Below are positions 8,565 through 16,591 of a stretch of DNA of 59,043 nt, one piece after another. The stretch comes from Treponema sp. UBA1793 (lineage in GTDB: Bacteria; Spirochaetota; Spirochaetia; Treponematales; Treponemataceae): positions 1 to 59,043 of the forward strand of contig DCFX01000059.1 of assembly GCA_002314445.1 (NCBI GenBank), read 5' to 3'. Under the pieces are notes generated by a model. The model searched no databases, was not told the origin of the DNA, and worked only from the letters and a program-made list of their open reading frames with translations. The position numbers and the translations under genes were made by a program. Positions within the stretch are counted from its first letter, which is position 1; each line of letters starts with the position of its first letter.

Positions 8565-9236
8565 ATGGAAAAAAATATGAATTATTCAGAATATCAGGAA
8601 GTTACGCACCGCTGTGGTCAGTTATGGATATGGAGCGCAGTATGTATCGTTTTGTTTGTCCCTGTCGCAGTCTGCCTCAAGTACGGAGCCTGGCCGCAGT
8701 TCACGTCAGTGTTAAAAGGCCTGCTGGGAGTTGCACCAATTTACTGGACTGTCGGATTTATTGAAGTCGTTACGTTTACGCCCATGCTCGGAACGGCCGG
8801 CACGTATCTGAGTTTCGTGACGGGCAACGTCTCCGCGCTCAAAGTGCCCGCAGCCCTCAATGCGATGGAAAGCGCCGGCGTAAAACCGGCGACGGAAGAA
8901 GGTGAAATCGTTTCGACAATTGCAATCGCAACAGCGTCGATTGTCACAACAATCATTATTGCGCTCGGTGTGCTGCTGTTCGCGCAGCTCACTCCGGTTA
9001 TTAATTCCCCTGCACTCAAACCCGCTTTCGACAACATACTGCCCGCACTGTTCGGAGGTCTGGGAGTTGTCTATATCAGCAGGAACTGGAAGATTTCCAT
9101 TGTACCCATGGTGTTTATGATTGTATTGTTCATACTGGTTCCGTCGCTCGGAAGGTCTGTCGGTATACTCGTACCGGCAGGTATCATTCTTGCACTCGGA
9201 GCTTCCCGCATCATGTATAAAAAAGGATGGCTGTAA
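8565..9236 (+). CDS. Polytopic membrane protein, partner of the upstream DUF5058-like protein
   Basis: 223 residues, about five or six predicted helices, cytoplasmic-looking polar N-terminus. The start at 8565 lies just after the previous stop; an alternative in-frame ATG is 8577. Not recognised as a named family. It carries a segment (EVVTFTPMLGTAGTYLSFVTG) that occupies the same relative place as the ITYELPAATSTANALG segment of its neighbour, hinting that the two are related halves of one membrane complex; this is inference by eye. The M20 peptidase start overlaps its end region (stop 9236, next ATG 9238). Confidence 0.7.
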   Translation: MEKNMNYSEYQEVTHRCGQLWIWSAVCIVLFVPVAVCLKYGAWPQFTSVLKGLLGVAPIYWTVGFIEVVTFTPMLGTAGTYLSFVTGNVSALKVPAALNAMESAGVKPATEEGEIVSTIAIATASIVTTIIIALGVLLFAQLTPVINSPALKPAFDNILPALFGGLGVVYISRNWKISIVPMVFMIVLFILVPSLGRSVGILVPAGIILALGASRIMYKKGWL

Positions 9237-9237
9237 A

Positions 9238-10584
9238 ATGATTCAATTCGACGAACATAAAGTTACAACTGATATGCAGGACATTATCCGCTGCAGAACG
9301 GTGTCCAACAGGGACGAATCGCTTGTCGACAGAAGTGAATTCTCAAAGTTGTATGCACTGCTTGAAAACCGTTTTCCGTCTCTGTACGCAGTGAGCGTGC
9401 CGGAACACATCGGGAAAACAGGGCTGCTGTTCCGCATCCCCGGAAGGGAAGAACAGAAAGCGCCGCACACTAAGGATACAGCGTGCAGATGCGCGGTGCT
9501 CATGGCGCATTACGACGTCGTACCTGTCGTAGAAAACGAATGGCTGAAACCGCCGTTCGATGCAGTAATTGAAGACGGCGTCATGTGGGGGCGCGGCACG
9601 CTCGACACAAAGGGTACGTTCTGCGCAATACTCGAGTCTGTCGAAGCATATCTTGCAGCCGGATGGAAACCGCAGCACACCATGTATCTTTCATTTTCAG
9701 GGGAAGAGGAAATAGACGGTAATTCATGTGCCGATATAGTCTCGTGGTTTGAAAAGCAGGGTATTCATCCCGATTTCGTACTGGACGAAGGCGGAGCCAT
9801 TGTAGAAAAAGCGTTTCCCGGGGTTCAAGGCCGCTGCGCTATGATAGGCATTGCGGAAAAAGGCAGTGTAAACATCAATTGTACTACGGAAAGCACAGGC
9901 GGACACGCTTCCGCTCCGCCGGCTCATTCAGCCGCAGGATACATTGCAATGGCAGCACAGGCGCTTGAGAATCATCCGTACCGCACGCAGTTCACGAGGC
10001 CGGTAAGGGAGATGATTGGCGTCCTCGCACCCAAAAAGAAACTGCTGTTCAAAACGGCATTCACACTGTTCGGGCGGAAAATCGGCGGAGAAGTAAACGC
10101 AATGATGCACACGACATGCGCCGTTACACGTCTTGAAGGAAGCGGAGCGTACAATGTCATGCCGCACACTGCGTCGCTCGGCATGAACGTGCGGCTGCTT
10201 GGGAAAGACACGATTGATTCCATGTTTCTGCATATGAAAAAAGCAGTAAGAAACATTGAACGGAAAAACAAGGTTCGGTTCACATTCAATCTGGTAAACG
10301 GAATGAACCCGTCCATCGTTTCCGATACACACTGCCCGCAGTGGGACAACCTGCGCACCACTATTCTCAAAACATGGCCGGAGGTTATCGTAAGCCCCTA
10401 CCTTATGGTGGCCTGCAGCGACTCACGGCACTACTGCCGCATCACAGACAAAGTGTACCGGTTTTCGGGCATGTATATGGCGAAAGAAGACCGCAGTCTT
10501 ATACACGGCAGCAACGAAAGGATAAAACTTTCGACACTTTTTGAGACTGTTCGTTTTTACTGCAATCTGCTTGAAACTCTGTAA
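9238..10584 (+). CDS. M20-family zinc metallopeptidase (carboxypeptidase/aminoacylase type)
   Basis: 448 residues. The M20 active site is complete: HYDVVP gives metal ligand His91 and catalytic Asp93; GRGTLDTKG gives bridging Asp123; SGEEE gives the general base and metal ligands around 155-157; a dimerisation lid domain with GGHAS follows. It probably hydrolyses peptides or N-acyl amino acids in the cytosol, as there is no signal peptide. The start at 9238 begins right after the membrane protein; the longer frame to 9121 would lie within it. Encoded last in a three-gene unit with two membrane proteins, which suggests that they bring in its substrate. Confidence 0.88.
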   Translation: MIQFDEHKVTTDMQDIIRCRTVSNRDESLVDRSEFSKLYALLENRFPSLYAVSVPEHIGKTGLLFRIPGREEQKAPHTKDTACRCAVLMAHYDVVPVVENEWLKPPFDAVIEDGVMWGRGTLDTKGTFCAILESVEAYLAAGWKPQHTMYLSFSGEEEIDGNSCADIVSWFEKQGIHPDFVLDEGGAIVEKAFPGVQGRCAMIGIAEKGSVNINCTTESTGGHASAPPAHSAAGYIAMAAQALENHPYRTQFTRPVREMIGVLAPKKKLLFKTAFTLFGRKIGGEVNAMMHTTCAVTRLEGSGAYNVMPHTASLGMNVRLLGKDTIDSMFLHMKKAVRNIERKNKVRFTFNLVNGMNPSIVSDTHCPQWDNLRTTILKTWPEVIVSPYLMVACSDSRHYCRITDKVYRFSGMYMAKEDRSLIHGSNERIKLSTLFETVRFYCNLLETL

Positions 10585-10590
10585 AAAGAA

Positions 10591-10640
10591 ACCTTCCGCT
10601 CAAAAGCAGGAACCGATAAAGTTCCCTGTCTGCGGAAGGT
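10591..10640. terminator. Inverted repeat between convergent genes, possible bidirectional terminator
   Basis: Outer arms ACCTTCCGC (10591-10599) and GCGGAAGGT (10632-10640), with an inner CAGGAAC/GTTCCCTG stem. There is no good T-run, so termination strength is uncertain. Confidence 0.45.
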
Positions 10641-10650
10641 ATTCCGGTTA

Positions 10651-10893
10651 TCATTCTACCCCGATAACTATAATCTTTTCTATCGGTGTGTTAAACATCC
10701 GTGCCAGCACTACAAATTCATCTACGGTAGGAAGGCTTTTACCCCACTGCCACTTATAGACAGCCTGCGGACTTTCAAAGTTGAACAACGTCTGCATTTC
10801 CTTTACGGAAACACCGGCATGCTCACGCAGCCGCTTGATATTTGCGCCAGTTGCTTTTGTATCTATAACAGGGTATGAATATTTTCTGCTCAT
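10651..10893 (-). CDS. Small XRE-family helix-turn-helix regulator
   Basis: 80 residues, essentially a single Cro/C1-type DNA-binding domain: IKRLREHAGVSVKEMQ, then SPQAVYKWQWGKSLPTVDE as the recognition half. The start is set by GGAGG seven bases upstream of the ATG at 10893; a longer frame to 10953 lacks such a site. Short regulators of this shape are common in Firmicutes and some spirochaetes and are often preceded by a tiny gene, as here. The target is unknown; an inverted repeat upstream (11175-11195) is a candidate operator. Confidence 0.85.
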   Translation of the reverse strand: MSRKYSYPVIDTKATGANIKRLREHAGVSVKEMQTLFNFESPQAVYKWQWGKSLPTVDEFVVLARMFNTPIEKIIVIGVE

Positions 10894-11050
10894 GTGTAAA
10901 CCTCCAGGAAAAAATACGCGGACTGATATCATGCACCGAATTCGATGCAGCAAACGGTGAAGTAAACTGTATTACCCCTGCCCGTATCAGTTTCTGTTCT
11001 GCGGAAACAAGTACCCTTTGATCCATAATGACATTAATTCCATTAACCAT
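10823..11050 (-). CDS. Small hypothetical protein overlapping the XRE gene
   Basis: 75-residue frame beginning MVNGINVIMDQ with a strong GGAGGATAACGAAT-ATG initiation region, the main reason to believe it. It overlaps the first 71 bases of the XRE gene in another frame, and its last third (Lys/Arg/aromatic-rich) is probably read only because of that overlap. No family recognised. It may be a short regulatory or leader protein translationally coupled to the XRE regulator, or a frame-shifted remnant. Confidence 0.38.
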   Translation of the reverse strand: MVNGINVIMDQRVLVSAEQKLIRAGVIQFTSPFAASNSVHDISPRIFSWRFTHEQKIFIPCYRYKSNWRKYQAAA

Positions 11051-11174
11051 ATTCGTTATCCTCCAAAACAGAATGTACCGGCACACAACGTGTTCCGGTT
11101 TCCGCGCGTTCCTCCCAAAAGGCCCGCATGAAAAATTTAGTATTGTAACGATATTTATAACACAGTTTTTTCAG

Positions 11175-11195
11175 TTTGTCATCAGTTATGACAAA
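11175..11195. promoter_or_regulatory. Perfect inverted repeat, candidate operator
   Basis: TTTGTCAT (11175-11182), 5-bp centre, ATGACAAA (11188-11195). It lies in the 263-bp region between the small XRE unit (minus) and the histidine kinase gene (plus), where a dimeric regulator could control either side. The rest of this region is AT-rich and holds no gene I can support. Confidence 0.4.
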
Positions 11196-11274
11196 TGCAG
11201 ACATAAACTTTCAAGTCAATCAACATGTCCCACTGCATAAAACGTAACACTGTCATAAAGCAAGTATAAAAAAA

Positions 11275-11303
11275 TAGACTGCTAAAAGAAAGTCGTGTAT
11301 ACT
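11275..11303 (+). promoter_or_regulatory. Probable promoter of the two-component operon
   Basis: TAGACT (11275-11280), 17-bp spacer, TATACT (11298-11303). The kinase ATG is at 11314, so the transcript would begin only a few bases before the start codon. Confidence 0.45.
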
Positions 11304-11313
11304 ATTATATTAA

Positions 11314-12636
11314 ATGACTGAGCATATAAAAAAACCGGATGAAATCCAATTTTATTGGGGAAAAGGTTTTCCTGCAGTTCTTATCTCCATCATGCTCCTC
11401 TTTGCATACATAAATTTTATACGTGAATACGGTATTTCTGCGGCCCATTCTTCGTCACCGCCCCTTCAGGAATCACCTTATTTTCCAATTGCATATTTTT
11501 ATATTGATTTTTATGTCTTTTTTGCAGTATTTGCCGTTAATGTATTGCTTTTTCTGCTCTATAAAAACTTTTATGCACGTTTCATCGCGTTTTTTATAGG
11601 AATCGCATCGGCTGCACTCCTTGCATATACATCAAGCGATCTGTTTACCATAAAGCTCTTTATCTTCTGCAGCTGGCTGCTTTCAATATGCACGGTTTTA
11701 CCGTTCTTTTACGACATCTTACTTTCCATTGTAAGCACATTTTGTTTCCTGATTGCACAGTATCATCCAGATATATTAGGTATTGTCGGTTCTGTATCGC
11801 AGATTCTTGTTCCGAAAAAAGAAGATTCCCTTACTCTTACCGTGTACTGCCTTCTTACAACAATTATTTCCTGCACTTATAAATATATCATTTCACAATG
11901 GGCAGAAAGCGTTGAAACGGCACATCATATAAATATGGTCATGACGCAGATGTCACTATTTAACCAGAAACTGCAGAATATTGCAAAAACACGGGGCGAA
12001 GAGGCAACAAAACAGGAACGCATGCGCATTACGCGGGATATGCATGACAGCTGTGGATATGTTTTTGTCAACATCGTAGCGCTTATGGATGCGGCAGAAA
12101 GCCGGCCCGAAATGACCCATGATCAGACGGAAGAAACTCTTTTAACGGTGCGCAACCTTGCGGCGGAAGGTCTTCAGGAAACCCGGAAAACGCTCCATGC
12201 AATACGCGATATGCAGAATCCCATCGAAAACAGCATCGACGCAATATACGATATCAAAAAATTATTCGAGCAGGTAACGGGTATCCACGTCACCATCGAT
12301 TCGGGGAACATAAAACACGATTACGGCCGGACGATTGATTCCATTATCATACGCACAATGCAGGAAGCTCTTACAAACGCAATCAGGCACGGACGTGCAG
12401 AGCACATATTTGTAACTTTTTGGGAAGAAAACAATATGCTCACGATGAGGGTAAAAGACGACGGAATCGGTTCAAAAAAAATCGTAAAGGGAATAGGTCT
12501 CGCCGGTATGGAGGAACGACTCGCAAAAGCCGGAGGCATACTCGAAATCGAATCTCCGAAGGAAGGCGGATTCAGATTATCTGCCCATATTCCATTGACC
12601 GGCCACGAGGGAGAAAACAGAAATGAAGAAACTTAA
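11314..12636 (+). CDS. Membrane sensor histidine kinase, NarL/DegS type (HisKA_3)
   Basis: 440 residues. The N-terminal half has about six hydrophobic helices (roughly 20-36, 57-83, 88-106, 112-130, 132-150, 174-194), a 7TM- or 6TM-like sensor with no obvious extracellular domain. The dimerisation domain contains TRDMHDSCG with the phospho-accepting His244, an HisKA_3 box, followed by an HATPase with the N-box QEALTNAIRHG (350-360) and the G-box GIGLAGMEERL. No Shine-Dalgarno site precedes the ATG. The response regulator start overlaps its end by 14 bases. The signal is unknown; the adjacent sugar importer genes are a possible target. Confidence 0.92.
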   Translation: MTEHIKKPDEIQFYWGKGFPAVLISIMLLFAYINFIREYGISAAHSSSPPLQESPYFPIAYFYIDFYVFFAVFAVNVLLFLLYKNFYARFIAFFIGIASAALLAYTSSDLFTIKLFIFCSWLLSICTVLPFFYDILLSIVSTFCFLIAQYHPDILGIVGSVSQILVPKKEDSLTLTVYCLLTTIISCTYKYIISQWAESVETAHHINMVMTQMSLFNQKLQNIAKTRGEEATKQERMRITRDMHDSCGYVFVNIVALMDAAESRPEMTHDQTEETLLTVRNLAAEGLQETRKTLHAIRDMQNPIENSIDAIYDIKKLFEQVTGIHVTIDSGNIKHDYGRTIDSIIIRTMQEALTNAIRHGRAEHIFVTFWEENNMLTMRVKDDGIGSKKIVKGIGLAGMEERLAKAGGILEIESPKEGGFRLSAHIPLTGHEGENRNEET

Positions 12637-13291
12637 AATACTGCTTGTCGACGACCAGAGCCTCTTTGCACAGAGCCTCCAGATATTTCTTAATAATTAT
12701 GCATCTGATATGACTGTGCTCGGAATAGCATCAAACGGAAAAGAAGCGTGCGATTTTGTTAAAAACAATGTTCCTGATGTCATTCTTATGGATGTCAGAA
12801 TGCCTGTCATGGACGGAGTAGAAGCCGTTAAACACATCAAAGCAGATTTTCCGCTTATTAAAATAATCATGCTGTCGACTTATGACGAAGACGAATTCGT
12901 GCGCAACGCCATTCTTGCAGGAGCTTCCGGTTATTTACTGAAGGATATTTCTCCCACAGAATTAATAATTTCCATACGCGCCTTAAACTCAGGAGTCATG
13001 CAGATTTCACCTTCTCTTGCGCAGAAGCTGATCCAGAAAACATATGTAGAAGCAAAACCTGTCGAAAATGCTGCAACAGCGGAAGATTTTGAATGGCTGA
13101 AAACATTGACAAAACGTGAACGCGAAATATTTGCACTTATTGCAACCGGACACGACAACGACGATATCGCTGCCATGCTCGGACTTGCGGTTCAAACTAT
13201 ACGCAATCAGGTAAGCACTATTTATTCAAAACTCGGCGTTAAAGACAGATTCGAAATAATACGGCTTGCAAACAAAACGGGGCAGCAATAA
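12623..13291 (+). CDS. LuxR/NarL-family response regulator
   Basis: 222 residues. Receiver domain with acidic pair Asp10-Asp11, phospho-acceptor Asp57 in VILMDVRMPVMDG and the conserved Lys in YLLKD. A GerE-type HTH sits at the C-terminus: LTKREREIFALIATGHDNDDIAA then QTIRNQVSTIYSKL. Cognate partner of the kinase, with which it overlaps; a GAGG ribosome binding site lies in the kinase gene. It ends at a hairpin shared with the convergent sugar permease gene. Confidence 0.95.
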   Translation: MKKLKILLVDDQSLFAQSLQIFLNNYASDMTVLGIASNGKEACDFVKNNVPDVILMDVRMPVMDGVEAVKHIKADFPLIKIIMLSTYDEDEFVRNAILAGASGYLLKDISPTELIISIRALNSGVMQISPSLAQKLIQKTYVEAKPVENAATAEDFEWLKTLTKREREIFALIATGHDNDDIAAMLGLAVQTIRNQVSTIYSKLGVKDRFEIIRLANKTGQQ

Positions 13292-13292
13292 A

Positions 13293-13334
13293 AAGGCATC
13301 TGTCATCAGGAGGAGGAACAATGACAGATGCCTT
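13293..13334. terminator. Bidirectional terminator hairpin
   Basis: Perfect 14-bp inverted repeat (13293-13306 and 13321-13334, AAGGCATCTGTCAT type) with a 14-nt loop, between the convergent response regulator and sugar permease genes. Confidence 0.75.
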
Positions 13335-13350
13335 ACATAGATTGATTTTA

Positions 13351-14172
13351 TTATTTTACTGAACCGACAACGCCTTCAACGAAACGTTTCTGCTGCGTAA
13401 AGAACAGAATAACCGTCGGAAGCGTCATAATAGAAACACAAAGCATCAGCAGTCCGTAATTCGTCGTATAACCGGCCGTAAGGCCTGTAACCAGAAGCGG
13501 AAGCGTCTGCATATCCTGACTCTGCATGACAATGAGCGGCCACATATAATTGTTCCACGTATTCATAAACGTGACGATTGAAGCCGCGGCGAATGTGGGT
13601 GCCATAATCGGAACATATATACGTGCATATATTCCGAACTCACTAAGCCCGTCAACTCTTGCAGCCTGTATCGTTTCAATCGGAAAAGCCATGGAATTCT
13701 GGCGGAAAAAGAAAATCAGAAATGCAGTCGAAACAGTCGGCAGAATAAAGCCAAGTATCGTGTTGAGCAGATGTATCGTGCTGAACATTCTGAAAAGCGG
13801 AACCATAACAGATGCAAACGGAATCATCATGGATAGCAGCAGAATGTTCATAAGCATATCCTTGTGCTTGTCCCTGTAAACCTGAAAGCCGTATCCTGCA
13901 AGCGAACATACAAAGATGCTCAGCAGCGTTCCAAGTATCGTCGTCCTGAGTGAATTCCAGAACGCCCTGCCTATACGGACTTGTGCATGCATTGTCTTGA
14001 TATTCTCAATGAGATACGTCCCCAGCGTAATTTTCCCGCGAATAATATCCGTACTCTCGTTCGTTGCCGCGACAAGCATCCAGTAAAACGGAAATACGGA
14101 AAAAATGCAAATAATTATTAAAAATATATATTCCAGGCAGATTGTTGTCGAAGTCTTCTTTATTTTCATCAT
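13351..14172 (-). CDS. CUT1 sugar ABC transporter permease (MalG-like)
   Basis: 273 residues, six predicted helices. The EAA-loop motif that docks on the ATPase is QAARVDGLSEFGIYARIYVP-like, around the last third. It pairs with the MalF-like permease upstream, whose stop overlaps its start by one base (TAATGATG); GGAG precedes. No ATP-binding subunit is encoded nearby, so a shared MsmX/MalK-type ATPase elsewhere must serve it. Position next to beta-galactosidase suggests an oligosaccharide containing galactose as substrate, by inference. Confidence 0.93.
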   Translation of the reverse strand: MMKIKKTSTTICLEYIFLIIICIFSVFPFYWMLVAATNESTDIIRGKITLGTYLIENIKTMHAQVRIGRAFWNSLRTTILGTLLSIFVCSLAGYGFQVYRDKHKDMLMNILLLSMMIPFASVMVPLFRMFSTIHLLNTILGFILPTVSTAFLIFFFRQNSMAFPIETIQAARVDGLSEFGIYARIYVPIMAPTFAAASIVTFMNTWNNYMWPLIVMQSQDMQTLPLLVTGLTAGYTTNYGLLMLCVSIMTLPTVILFFTQQKRFVEGVVGSVK

Positions 14173-15065
14173 TATTGTTTATCTCCTACTTTTATCTGAA
14201 TAAACGCCAGTATGGCAACCATGATAAGAATTGCATACGACACGGCAGCCGCGTAACCGAATTGAGGATTCAATACGAATGACAACTTATAAATATACTG
14301 AGAGATAGTAAGCGTCGCATTTCCCGGCCCGCCTCCCGTAATATTCTGAACTTCATCGAACAGCTGCAGTGTACCGTTTGTCGACATAATCGCCGTCAGA
14401 AGAATAACAGGTTTAAGAAGAGGCAGCGTAATCTTAAAAAACGACTGCATCGGACTTGCGCCGTCAATACGTGCAGCTTCGTAAACACTTGTGTCAATAT
14501 TCTGAAGCCCCGCAAGAAAAAAAACAGTGTTGTAGCCTGTCCATCGCCAGGTAATTGTAAAAATGATGATAATTTTGGCCCAAACGGGATCCTGCAGCCA
14601 GTTCTTAGGTTCTGAGAGAATCCCCAGGCCAAGAAGCCATGTATTCGCAAGTCCGTCAAGTGAAAAAAGAGATTTGAAAATCAATGCCGATGAGACCAGA
14701 GCCGTCGCACAAGGCAGAAAAACCATTGTTCTGAAGATACCTTTATACTTAAGTTTTTTGTCATTAAGAATAGAAGCGAGAACCAACGCAAGAAACAGCA
14801 TAACAGGTACCTGGAACACAAGGTAGATGAAAACATTTTTTACGGAAGCGATGAATTGGTCATCCTGGAAAAGCCTGATGTAATTACGTAATCCGGTAAA
14901 GTGAAGATTATTTGCCAACCCGGACTGGAGCGAAAGAAAAAATGCCTGTACCATAGGATAAAAGCAGAGCGCAAAGATAAGAATAGCAGCCGGCATAACA
15001 AAACGCCACCCTGCACTTTTATATTTCATTTCAAGTGTTCTTTTTCCTGTCATGATAGTCCTCAT
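14172..15065 (-). CDS. CUT1 sugar ABC transporter permease (MalF-like)
   Basis: 297 residues with a basic N-terminus and six helices. The docking motif EAARIDGASPMQSFFKITLP is at about residues 190-210. The start could be at 15065 or, better supplied with GAGG seven bases upstream, at 15053 (MTGKRTLEMK). It is the middle gene of binding protein - MalF - MalG, the standard CUT1 order. It forms a heterodimeric membrane channel with the downstream permease. Confidence 0.93.
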   Translation of the reverse strand: MRTIMTGKRTLEMKYKSAGWRFVMPAAILIFALCFYPMVQAFFLSLQSGLANNLHFTGLRNYIRLFQDDQFIASVKNVFIYLVFQVPVMLFLALVLASILNDKKLKYKGIFRTMVFLPCATALVSSALIFKSLFSLDGLANTWLLGLGILSEPKNWLQDPVWAKIIIIFTITWRWTGYNTVFFLAGLQNIDTSVYEAARIDGASPMQSFFKITLPLLKPVILLTAIMSTNGTLQLFDEVQNITGGGPGNATLTISQYIYKLSFVLNPQFGYAAAVSYAILIMVAILAFIQIKVGDKQ

Positions 15066-15126
15066 ATAACGGCCAGACCTTTCCGGTCCGGCCGGTTGTT
15101 ATTCAGTAACAAATGAACTGAATAGA

Positions 15127-16425
15127 TCAATATCCCATCTGGAATTCAAGATTTTTCTGAGCTTCCTGAAGAGCCGTATCGATGCTGGTTCCCTGAATTA
15201 TCTTTGATACTGCGACTCCGACTGCACCACGCGCTTCATAATTGAACACGCCGTACTTTACCTGCGGAATATGTTTTGAATACTCAATGATGTCTTCATA
15301 AATTTTCTGGTTTCCAAAGAAAGCGTTCGGCTTGCTGTATGCATCGGAAGAGGCAGCGGGTCCCCATGTTCCGATCGCACCTGATGACGGAAGAATCGTA
15401 TCATACAGCTCTTTGCTGCCTGCGAAAGTTTTATTAAGGAAGTCCATTGCGACATCAGGATTTTTTGAATTTGCCATAACCATCCAGCTTGAGCCGCCCT
15501 GACTTGAATAATTTACAGCACCCTGCACATCGGAAAGTTTCGGCGTATTGACTACAGACCATGCTCCGGCCTGATCTTTCACGGAACTTATTATTCCGAC
15601 CATCCAGCAGCCGTTGATTGCAGAGGCAACAGTTCCGTTATTAACGCTTGCAACATACGCATTCCAGTCAGGTACCGTAAGGCAGATTCCGTCTTTAATC
15701 ATCTTAGAATAAACCGTAACGGCTTTTTTCAGGACATCGTTATCTGCTATAAATGGTTTGCCGTCTTCCTTAAACATCCACGTGCCTGCGCTCTGAAGCA
15801 TAATCATAACACAGTCAGGATCGTTGCCGACGTACGACACCATCGCAACTCCGGTTTTTGCCTTTACTATTTTTCCCAATTCATAAAAGCGGTCCCATGT
15901 AATATTGTTAAAATCTTCAACCTTGAGCCCGGCTTTTTCTACAATGTCTTTGCGGATAAAGGTGCATGTTGCACCATTATCGAACGGGATGCTGTATTTT
16001 TTGCCGTTCATCTCGCCGTATCCGACTTTGTATTTGGCAAACTGTGAAAGATCAATCTTATCGTCTACAGGAAGGAATGCTTTCGGATAGTTCATAAGAT
16101 TCTTCTGAATTGCATTATCCTGGCAGAGAATTATGTCGGGAAGTGTATCTGCCTGATTAGCACTGAGCGATGTAATAAGTTTCTGCTGAAGGTTTTCCCA
16201 CGGTGTTTCTACAACATTTATTTTTACATCAGGATTCGTACGGTTGTAAATCTTTGCAGCCTCATTCATTGCATAAATATTAAACGTAGGATCCCAGCAC
16301 CACACGGTAAGTGTGACCGGACCTTTTTTTGATGCAGCTTTACCGGATTTTTTTTGACAACTGCTGAAAAGCAGCCCTGCAGCCAGTGTAATCATGACCA
16401 CTGATTTAATCATGTTTCTCTTCAT
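15127..16425 (-). CDS. CUT1 sugar-binding lipoprotein
   Basis: 432 residues, extracytoplasmic solute-binding protein family 1. The signal peptide MKRNMIKSVVMITLAAGLLF is followed by a lipobox-like SSC (Cys at about residue 23), so it is probably a lipid-anchored receptor. The mature protein begins with a Lys-rich linker and TLTVWCWDP, the usual first strand. AGGAGG precedes the ATG. First gene of the importer operon, transcribed divergently from the beta-galactosidase gene. Confidence 0.94.
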   Translation of the reverse strand: MKRNMIKSVVMITLAAGLLFSSCQKKSGKAASKKGPVTLTVWCWDPTFNIYAMNEAAKIYNRTNPDVKINVVETPWENLQQKLITSLSANQADTLPDIILCQDNAIQKNLMNYPKAFLPVDDKIDLSQFAKYKVGYGEMNGKKYSIPFDNGATCTFIRKDIVEKAGLKVEDFNNITWDRFYELGKIVKAKTGVAMVSYVGNDPDCVMIMLQSAGTWMFKEDGKPFIADNDVLKKAVTVYSKMIKDGICLTVPDWNAYVASVNNGTVASAINGCWMVGIISSVKDQAGAWSVVNTPKLSDVQGAVNYSSQGGSSWMVMANSKNPDVAMDFLNKTFAGSKELYDTILPSSGAIGTWGPAASSDAYSKPNAFFGNQKIYEDIIEYSKHIPQVKYGVFNYEARGAVGVAVSKIIQGTSIDTALQEAQKNLEFQMGY

Positions 16426-16461
16426 ATAATATCCTCCTGCGGTGTTTATATTTTCCGCCTT

Positions 16462-16480
16462 TTTATACTGAAAGTATAAA
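16462..16480. promoter_or_regulatory. Inverted repeat, candidate operator for the sugar importer
   Basis: TTTATACT (16462-16469), centre GAA, AGTATAAA (16473-16480). On the minus strand the TATACT could double as the -10 of the binding-protein promoter. It shares the ATACT/AGTAT half-site with the palindrome at 16506-16523. Confidence 0.45.
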
Positions 16481-16505
16481 TCACAATCCGCAAAGCGAAA
16501 GAGAT

Positions 16506-16523
16506 AAAAATACTAGTATTTTT
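16506..16523. promoter_or_regulatory. 18-bp perfect palindrome, candidate shared operator
   Basis: AAAAATACTAGTATTTTT, immediately upstream of the predicted lacZ promoter and between two divergent sugar operons. Its half-site ATACT recurs in the neighbouring repeat with a different spacing. Confidence 0.5.
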
Positions 16524-16529
16524 GTACTA

Positions 16530-16557
16530 TTTACTCCTCTTTCTTTTGTAGTATAGT
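16530..16557 (+). promoter_or_regulatory. Probable promoter of the beta-galactosidase gene
   Basis: TTTACT (16530-16535), 16-bp spacer, TATAGT (16552-16557); a CGGAG ribosome binding site and the ATG follow. Confidence 0.45.
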
Positions 16558-16591
16558 AGGAAGTACTATCTCTATATAAACGGAGCATCGT

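Noticed and set aside
10936..10953. Imperfect palindrome around GAATTC upstream of the XRE gene
   Set aside because: It lies within the overlapping small frame and has mismatched arms; weaker than the perfect repeat at 11175-11195.
13321..13362. Tiny frame (MTDALHRLILLFY) starting inside the terminator, preceded by AGGAGGAGG in the loop
   Set aside because: The ATG lies within the right arm of a perfect terminator stem; the ribosome-binding-like loop sequence is most likely coincidental. Only 13 codons.
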